A model generated the notes under the pieces. The model saw nothing but the letters and a program-made list of their open reading frames with translations, made no database searches and was not told where the DNA came from. Both the position numbers and the translations under genes were made by a program. A DNA stretch of 64,000 bases from Embiotoca jacksoni. Its lineage: Eukaryota > Chordata > Actinopteri > Embiotocidae. Each line of letters opens with the position of its first letter. The first letter of the stretch is position 1. Location of the stretch: positions 93,501 to 157,500 of the forward strand of contig JAKOON010000069.1 in the NCBI GenBank assembly GCA_022577435.1, in the 5' to 3' direction. This document shows positions 57,815 through 64,000 of the stretch, in pieces.

Positions 57815-60800
57815 TCAGTTGATCTTTGGGTGACGGAAGTCTTTGCCGGCAAACTTGGCCTTGTCTCCGAGCTCCTCCTCGATTCTGCAGGTCACAGAGG
57901 TCACAAAGGTCAGAGGTCACAGAGGTCAGGGGTCAAAGGCCAACGGTCTGGTTAGCTGTGCTTTTACTTTGTAAATGAGAGGAAGTTCTCACCTCATCAG
58001 CTGGTTGTATTTGGCCAAACGCTCTGACCTGCAGGGGGCACCAGTTTTAATCTGAGAGACAGGTGGAGACAGACAGGTAGAGAGAGAGACAGGCAGGTAG
58101 AGAGAGAGACAGGCAGGTAGAGAGAGAGACAGACAGGTAGAGAGAGAGACAAGTAGAGAGAGAGACAGGTGGTCAATAAATCAGGAAAAATAAGACAAGT
58201 TTTATTGTTTCCGTTCCCCAATAATGATCTACCTGCCTGTCTCTCTACCTGCCTGTCTGTTCCCCTGTCTGTTTACCTGTCTGTCCACCTGTCTCCCCGT
58301 CAGTCTGTCTACCTGTCTCCCTGTCTGTCTGTTGACCTGTCTCCCTCCCTGTCTGTCTACCTGTCTGTCAACCCGTCGCCCTCCCTGTCTGTCTACCTGT
58401 CTGTCAACCCGTCGCCCTCCCTGTCTGTCTACCTGTCTCCCTCCCTTCCTGTCTACCTGTCTGTCTACCTGTCTGTCCACTTGTCTCCCTCTCTGTCTGT
58501 CTACCTGTCCGGTGCAAAGTCCGACCACCAGGTCAGAGATGAAGGTGTCTTCGGTCTCTCCAGAGCGATGGCTGACCATCACACCCCAACCACTGCTCTG
58601 AGCCAGCTTACACCTGAGAGACAGACAGGTAGAGAGGAGAGACAGGTAGAGAGGAGAGACAGGTAGAGAGGGAGATGAGGGAAGAAATATGAATTAAATT
58701 TGACATTTGCCTCCCGGACAGGCAGACAGGCAGACAGACAGACAGGTGTCTTACGCCTGGATGGACTCGGTGACGGAGCCGATCTGGTTGACTTTGAGCA
58801 GCAGACAGTTGCAGGCCTTCTTGTCCACCGCCTGCTGGATCCTCTTCGGATTGGTCACCGTCAGGTCGTCTCCTACGATCTGATTGGTTCAACAGACACG
58901 AAGGTGAGTCGCACTTCCTAAAAGAAGCTCAGAGACAATGAGCTGAAAACAATCACATGAAAGTCGCTCCGCCTGTCTGTCTGAATACCTGTCTGTCTGA
59001 CTCACCTGGATGTCCATAGAGCCGGTGAACTTGGACCAGTTCTCCCAGTCGTCCTGGTCGAATGGATCCTCGATGGACTGGACTGGAGACAGACAGACAG
59101 ACAGGTGTTACATGTTTTGGTGCCCCCTACAGGCTGGAGGAAGCTACAGCACTTCTGTGAATGAAAAGAGTCCAATTCAGAACTCCCATTGAAAACCTGC
59201 CGTTTTAACGCGTCTCTGAATGTCCTGTTTTATTTTCAGATCTGCTGATGATGTCATCAGATCGATTTCTACCGATAACTGTTTGACTTTCATCCACACA
59301 GGTCACGACTCAGCGCTTTACACCACGAGAGCCGACAGAGCACAGCGTCGTCACGACGACGGCTCTGAGGTTACCGGGGTAGTTCTTGACGAAGCTGCGG
59401 TACAGGTCGCCCAGCTGCTCGCCGCTGATGTGTCTGGACGGGTCGTCGGGCGACTTGAAGTCCAAGTCGTACTTCCCGCTGCGGAAGAACTCGGAGGCGG
59501 CGACGTCCATCCCGATGATGATCTTATCGGGGTAACCGGCCTTCTCGATGGCCGACTTCAACAGCTCCAGAGCTGCAGCAACACACTGTTACATCATCAC
59601 CACTATACACTGATGGAGCACACAGACAGGCAGACAGACAGGTGGAGGATGCACACAGACAGGTGGAGGACTCACCCTCGTTGTTCTCCAGGATGTTGGG
59701 GGCGAAGCCGCCCTCGTCTCCCACGTTGGTGGCGTCTTTACCGTATTTGGCTTTGATCACATTCTTCAGGTTGTGGTAGACCTGCACACACACATGAACA
59801 CGCGTGAACACGCGCGAACACGCGTGAACACGCGCGAACACGCGTGAACACGCGTGAACACGCGTGAACACTGACCTCGGCTCCGATCCTCATGGCCTCG
59901 TGGAAAGTTGCGGCTCCGACCGGCAGGATCATGAACTCCTGCATCGCCAGCTTGTTTCCGGCGTGACTTCCTCCGTTGATCACGTTGAAGGCCTGAAGAC
60001 AAGAACACAACAACGTTCAGCAGCGTTTCCTTCCTGCCCTCCAACCGGGAGCCCCGCCCTCCCAGCATAAGTCCCACCCACTCCAGAAGCCCCTCCCACT
60101 TACAGGAACGGGAAGTATGACGTCTTTGTGTCCTGCGAGGTCGGCGATGTGGCGGTACAGAGGAACTCCCTTCTCCGCTGCTCCGGCTTTACAGACGGCC
60201 AGAGACACGCCGAGGATGGCGTTAGCACCAAACTTAGCTGAAGAGACAGACAGGTCAGGGAGACAGACGGGTCAGAGAGAGAGACAGGTCAAAGAGAGAG
60301 AGAGAGACAGGTCAGAGAGAGAGAGACGGGTCAGAGAGACAGACAGGTCAAAGAGAGAGAGAGAGACAGGTCAGAGAGAGAGAGACGGGTCAGAGAGACA
60401 GACAGGTCAGGGAGAGAGAGAGAGAGAGACAGGTTCTTACATTTGTTCTCAGTGCCGTCCAACTCCAGCATAAACTTGTCGATCTTCTCCTGCTCCACAA
60501 CGCTGATGTTCTGTAGAGAAAGACAGGCAGACAGACAGACAGGCAGACAGACAGGCAGACAGGCAGACAGACAAGCAGACAGGCAGACAGACAAGCAGAC
60601 AGACAGGCAGTCAACATTAGCATTAGCCTGCAGATAACCTCCAGCTTCTCATAAACATGTTGATGTGATGATGAAGGTGGTCACAGTGATGATAGTGAAT
60701 ATGGCTGTAGTACCTTCTCGATCAGCTGGGGGGCGATGTCCTTGTTCACGTGGTCCACGGCCTTCATGGTCCCTACAGGGAGACACTGACGTTACCATCC

Positions 60801-61113
60801 GTGGGCGGCGTTGAACCGTTGAACCGTCTGCTGCCTTGCTCTACCTACCTTTGCCCAGGTAGCGGCTCTTGTCTCCGTCGCGGAGCTCCAGCGCCTCGTG
60901 GACTCCAGTGGACGCTCCGCTGGGGACGGCTGCCCTAAAAAGACCTGAGACACCGGGGACATGAGACATGTCCTCCCACCATGCTCACCTACTGGTTACC
61001 TTTAGTGACTAGTAGCCTGCTCACTCACCCTTCACCGTCCACAGGTCCACCTCCACTGTGGGGTTTCCTCTGGAGTCCAGAATCTCACGAGCGTGAATCT
61101 TAGTGATTGACAT
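57815..61113 (-). CDS. eno3: Beta-enolase (muscle enolase), 13 coding exons
   Basis: Enolase converts 2-phosphoglycerate to phosphoenolpyruvate in cytosolic glycolysis; it is a Mg2+-dependent dimer. Coding exons (minus strand): 61113-61029, 60944-60849, 60772-60714, 60510-60441, 60237-60104, 59992-59876, 59781-59676, 59572-59375, 59082-59006, 58879-58755, 58613-58505, 58051-57993, 57884-57815. All introns are GT-AG; the exons total 1305 nt, 434 codons plus stop. Catalytic and metal residues fall at standard positions: H158, E167, E210, D245, E293, D318, K343, H371, K394; signatures include [13 protein letters not shown] and [47 protein letters not shown] and the C-terminus [13 protein letters not shown] favour eno3 over eno1 and eno2. 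Relative to the mammalian layout, exon 7 (223 nt) is split 117+106 after E187, and exon 9 (202 nt) is split 77+125 after Q314. The start ATG has context CAGG. Confidence 0.97.
58054..58172. repeat. GACAGGTAGAGAGAGA minisatellite, intron 11
   Basis: About six units of GGTAGAGAGAGAGACAGGCA type, in the same intron as a complementary CCTGTCTACCTG array at 58229-58510 and in opposite orientation to it. It directly abuts the 3' splice site of the penultimate coding exon. (Intron numbers here count the noncoding first exon as exon 1.). Confidence 0.9.
58229..58510. repeat. CCTGTCTGTCTACCTGTCTC minisatellite, intron 11
   Basis: Units CTACCTGTCTGTC, CTACCTGTCTCCCTC and CAACCCGTCGCCCTC in tandem, running through the 5' splice site of the preceding exon (GGACAG|GTAGACAG). 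Part of it is the reverse complement of the array at 58054-58172. Confidence 0.9.
58617..58746. repeat. GACAGGTAGAGAGGA / GCAGACAG repeats, intron 10
   Basis: Two short arrays, GACAGGTAGAGAGGAGA at about 58620-58672 and GGCAGACAGGCAGACAG at about 58717-58746, at opposite ends of one short intron. The first supplies the 3' splice-site pyrimidine tract. Confidence 0.82.
59782..59875 (-). other. Extra eno3 intron made of a CGCG minisatellite
   Basis: A 94-nt GT-AG intron, phase 0, inside the sequence that is one exon in mammalian enolases. About 78 of its 94 nt (59794-59871) are copies of a 10-bp unit TGAACACGCG or CGAACACGCG. Its 3' end is TG-rich (TGTGTGTGTGCAG) rather than pyrimidine-rich. 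AGGTC is present at both boundaries (GAGGTCAGT at the donor, CAGGTCTAC at the acceptor). Confidence 0.9.
60241..60432. repeat. GAGACAGGTCAGAGAGAGA minisatellite, intron 6
   Basis: Units GACAGGTCAGAGAGAGAGAC and GACGGGTCAGAGAGACAGAC fill nearly the whole intron between two enolase exons and include the 3' splice-site tract. Confidence 0.9.
60519..60611. repeat. CAGACAGACAGG minisatellite, intron 5
   Basis: Units GCAGACAGACAG and GCAGACAG in tandem, directly upstream (minus strand) of an enolase exon; they read CTGTCTGCCTGTC in the transcript. Confidence 0.9.
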
Positions 61114-61127
61114 CCTGACTGAGGGAG

Positions 61128-61182
61128 AAAGACAGGTGGGGGACAGACAGGTTGAGGACAGACAAGTGGGGGACAGACAGTA
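61128..61182. repeat. GGGGGACAGACAGGT repeat before eno3 exon 2
   Basis: Four short units of GACAGGTGGGGGACAGACAG type at the 3' end of intron 1. On the transcript they give CCTGTCTTTCTCCCTCAG, the splice acceptor of the ATG-containing exon. Confidence 0.8.
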
Positions 61183-61393
61183 AAAACAGATGAGCTGTTT
61201 GCCGTTGATTTTACAATCTGGATTCATTTCATGAGGAATCACTCATCGGGACCGAGGACGGGGACCGACTCCGTCCTCAAACTGTAAACAAGTTTTGTCC
61301 ACTTCTGTCAATAAAGATTTGTTTCATTTGAATGTTGAAAGTCCAACATCGACCTTGAAAAACTTCAAACCTCAGAAGTTTGAAGATGATAAA

Positions 61394-61539
<146 letters not shown>

Positions 61540-61599
61540 AGAACAACAGCTGAACATGTTCAGTACACTTGAGACCACTGATGGCCTTTAAGACTACTG

Positions 61600-62925
61600 T
61601 ACTTGTTACTACGTGTTCCTACATGTTACTACTTGTTACTACGTGTTACTACTTGTTACTATGTGTTACTACATGTTACTACGTGTCCCTACGTGTTACT
61701 ACTTGTTACTACGTGTTACTACTTGTTACTACTTGTTACTGCTTGTTACTACGTGTTACTGCGTGTTACTGCGTGTTACTGCTTGTTACTGCGTGTTACT
61801 GCTTGTTACTACGTGTTACTACGTGTTACTACTTGTTACTACGTGTTACTGCTTGTTACTACGTGTTACTACTTGTTACTACGTGTTACTATGTGTTACT
61901 ACTTGTTACTACGTGTTACTACTTGTTACTGCGTGTTACTGCTTGTTACTGCTTGTTACTACGTGTCACTACTTGTTACTACGTGTTACTACTTGTTACT
62001 GCGTGTTACTGCTTGTTACTACGTGTTACTACTTGTTACTACGTGTTACTATGTCACTACGTGATACTACGTGTTACTACTTGTTACTACGTGTTACTAC
62101 GTGTTCTTACATGTTACTACTTGTTACTACGTGTTACTACTTGTTACTACGTGTTACTACTTGTTACTATGTGTTACTACGTGTTCCTACGTGTTACTAC
62201 TTGTTACTACGTGTTACTACGTGTTACTACTTGTTACTGCTTGTTACTACGTGTTACTACGTGTTACTGCGTGTTACTGCGTGTTGCTGCTTGTTACTGC
62301 GTGTTACTGCTTGTTACTACGTGTTACTACGTGTTACTACTTGTTACTACGTGTTACTGCTTGTTACTACGTGTTACTACTTGTTACTACGTGTTACTAT
62401 GTGTTACTACTTGTTACTACGTGTTACTACTTGTTACTATGCGTTACTACTTGTTATTACGTGTTACTATGTGTTACTACTTGTTACTACTTGTTACTAC
62501 GTGTTACTAATTGTTACTACTTGTTACTACTTGTTACTGTGTTACTACGTGTTACTGTGTTACTACTTGTTACTGTGTTACTACTTGTTACTACTTGTTA
62601 CTATGTGTTACTACTTGTTACTACGTGTTACTACTTGTTACTACGTGTTACTAATTGTTACTACGTGTTACTACTTGTTACTACTTGTTACTACGTGTTA
62701 CTACTTGTTACTGCGTGTTACTGCTTGTTACTACGTGTTACTACGTGTTCCTACTTGTTACTACGTGTTCCTACGTGTTACTACGTGTTACTACTTGTTA
62801 CTATGTGTTACTACTTGTTACTACTTGTTACTACGTGTTACTACTTGTTACTACTTGTTACTATGTGTTACTGTGTGTTACGACATGTTACTGTGTGTTG
62901 CTACTTGTTACTACATGTTTATGAG
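61600..62925. repeat. 10-bp TTACTACKTG minisatellite, eno3 intron 1
   Basis: About 130 copies of a 10-bp unit, chiefly TTACTACGTG and TTACTACTTG, with GCGTG, GCTTG, ATGTG and ACATG versions. The phase shifts a few times through small deletions near 62050 and 62540. By hand count about 47 ACGTG and 9 GCGTG occur. Open frames in all three plus frames (LLLVTTCYYV) are products of the repeat. Confidence 0.95.
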
Positions 62926-63269
62926 GATTTACGGTGCAATTGACTGTATCGTGTTTTTATCTTCAAACAATAAGTTCATCATAATAAAGTCACAAAGTAC
63001 GGAGAGGACGAATCACAGAGAATATAACCGTCATCCAGTTGGTTGTTTCTGATTGGTTGTCTGGTTAGAGTTGGCCCCGCCTCCTGTCACTCAGCAGGAA
63101 GTTATTGATTAGCTGTGATCAGTTTTATTATAAACAGAAACACCAAATGTATTAAATGGTAAGTTTGAAAGTATTAAATTATTAAATGAATTATTTAATA
63201 CATTAAATCAGGCTTAATTATTTATCACATTATAACACTTGCTATTAATATGGAAGCAACTCTGTTTAT

Positions 63270-63337
63270 ACTGTCTGTCTGTCTGCCTGTCTGTCTATCT
63301 GTCCACCTGTCTGTCCCTCTGCCTGTCTGTCTCTCTG
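63270..63337. repeat. CTGT tetranucleotide repeat, eno3 intron 1
   Basis: Imperfect (CTGT)n with CTGC, CCAC and CTAT interruptions; orientation is opposite to most GACAGG repeats of the later introns. Confidence 0.85.
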
Positions 63338-63563
63338 TGACCTTGAGCTCGGTGAAGGTCGAGGAGCGCCTCTGTGTTTGTCATCCAGGATTAAAGAAGC
63401 AGTTCCAATAAATCATGTTGCTGTCACAGGAAACGCTGCACACTCAACTGGATTTTCAAAACAAAAGCTGGCTCTCAGGTGAGAGGAGCCAGAGAGAGAA
63501 ACCAACAGGAAGCAGCTGGGACTCGTTCCAGGTTGGAGAGAGGAGGAGTCACCTGCAGCTTAC

Positions 63564-63632
63564 CTGAGAGGTGTGCTTCAGAGGAGAGAGGAGAAAGAGG
63601 GAGTCCGACGTCTGACTGTCCAACTGCAGTGG
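63564..63632 (-). other. eno3: eno3 noncoding exon 1 (5' UTR)
   Basis: The 3' end is set by a strong donor CAG|GTAAGC at 63564/63563. The 5' end is placed about 28 nt below the TATA box and is approximate. It joins the acceptor at 61119, five bases before the ATG. A separate noncoding first exon is the usual vertebrate enolase layout. The resulting intron 1 is about 2.4 kb. Confidence 0.65.
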
Positions 63633-63659
63633 GAAGTGTCTGTCTGTCAGACTGCAGGG

Positions 63660-63667
63660 CTTTTATA
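63660..63667 (-). promoter_or_regulatory. eno3: eno3 TATA box
   Basis: TATAAAAG on the minus strand, at the right distance from a splice-bounded leader exon. A TATA promoter fits a highly expressed tissue-specific gene. E-box type motifs CACCTG (near 63550) and CAGCTG (near 63514) lie just inside the transcribed region and could bind myogenic factors; this is inference. Confidence 0.7.
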
Positions 63668-63676
63668 GACGCTCCC

Positions 63677-63760
63677 TGCAGGGGGAGGAGGGAGGCAGGG
63701 AGAGGGGGAGGAGGGAGGCAGGGGGAGGGGGAGGAGGGAGGCAGGGGGAGGGGAGGTTCT
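63677..63760. repeat. G-rich 22-24-bp repeat beside the eno3 promoter
   Basis: About three copies of GAGGAGGGAGGCAGGGGGAG-type units immediately upstream of the TATA box. Many GGG and GGGGG runs on the plus strand allow G-quadruplex formation; on the minus strand they are CCTCCCCC, Sp1-like. Confidence 0.85.
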
Positions 63761-63847
63761 GCAAGGGGCCGGCTGCAGGAAACAGCAGCAGATCACAACG
63801 AAAATCTACAAACCAACGATGAAACCGGCAAAATAAATGAATCAGCT

Positions 63848-64000
63848 AATCAATTTTATATACAGCTTATATTATTATTATTGTTATTATTATTATTGTT
63901 ATTTCATAATTTTTATATACAGCCTATATTATTATTGTTATTATTATTATTATTTCATAATCTTTATATACAGCCTATATTATTATTATTGTTATTATTA
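63848..64000. repeat. AT-rich tandem repeat with (TTA)n
   Basis: Units of 51-57 bp, each with TTTATATACAGC followed by ATATTATTATTATTG and TTATTTCATAA, starting near 63854, 63911 and 63962; it continues beyond the window. Confidence 0.85.

Noticed and set aside
59010..59192. Plus-strand frames across the enolase exons
   Set aside because: The minus strand gives a complete 434-residue enolase with canonical splice sites; the plus frames are its complement.
61569..63052. Long Tyr/Leu/Val/Thr-Cys frames in three plus frames
   Set aside because: Three overlapping frames are open because the 10-bp unit rarely creates stops; the region is intron 1 of eno3 on the other strand.

Overview
The window looks like ray-finned (teleost) fish DNA. 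The clearest evidence is one complete gene, a muscle beta-enolase (eno3, minus strand, 57.8-63.6 kb), whose residues are of the fish eno3 type. A nearly intact Ty3/Gypsy chromovirus of the Tf1/sushi group, common in fish, also supports this. There is no bacterial-style gene organisation. Tandem repeats make up most of the window.

Layout. 1-533: an A/C-only satellite (ACACAACAAACAC type). 534-1069: a related 13-15 bp minisatellite. 1070-2424: an island of ordinary sequence with a (CA)n run and no gene I can recognise. 2425-2750: a 10-bp CTGAGACRCK minisatellite. 2855-3844: a CATCATCTTCATCATGTTTC minisatellite. 3845-48960: about 45 kb of the same A/C-only satellite, arranged in multi-kilobase higher-order blocks. 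49018-49365: an AATC-rich repeat. 49375-49584 (minus): a short signal-peptide-like reading frame that may be a first exon. 49730-56450: a CCAATAGAACCAGTAGAA minisatellite interrupted by a 6.1-kb LTR retrotransposon (49813-55943, target duplication CCAAT). 57075-57389: (CA)n. 57632-63667: eno3, with a TATA box, a noncoding first exon, 13 coding exons and repeat-filled introns. 63677-64000: G-rich promoter-side repeats and an AT-rich tandem repeat running off the end.

The retrotransposon carries matching LTRs (about nine differences in 814 bp), gag with one in-frame stop, an open pol (protease, reverse transcriptase, RNase H, integrase, chromodomain), a textbook -1 frameshift signal between gag and pol, and a leader complementary to the probable RNA 5' end, which points to self-priming rather than tRNA priming.

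eno3 is intact: the 13 coding exons add to 1305 nt (434 codons plus stop), and all catalytic positions match vertebrate enolase numbering. Two of its introns split exons that are single in mammalian enolases; one of these introns is mostly a 10-bp minisatellite. About half of its 3' splice sites draw their pyrimidine tract from one CTGTCTG-type repeat family. Intron 1 holds a 1.3-kb 10-bp array containing about 55 RCGTG cores by hand count.

The very long reading frames across the 45-kb array are not genes: one strand contains almost no A and the other almost no T, so stop codons can hardly occur.
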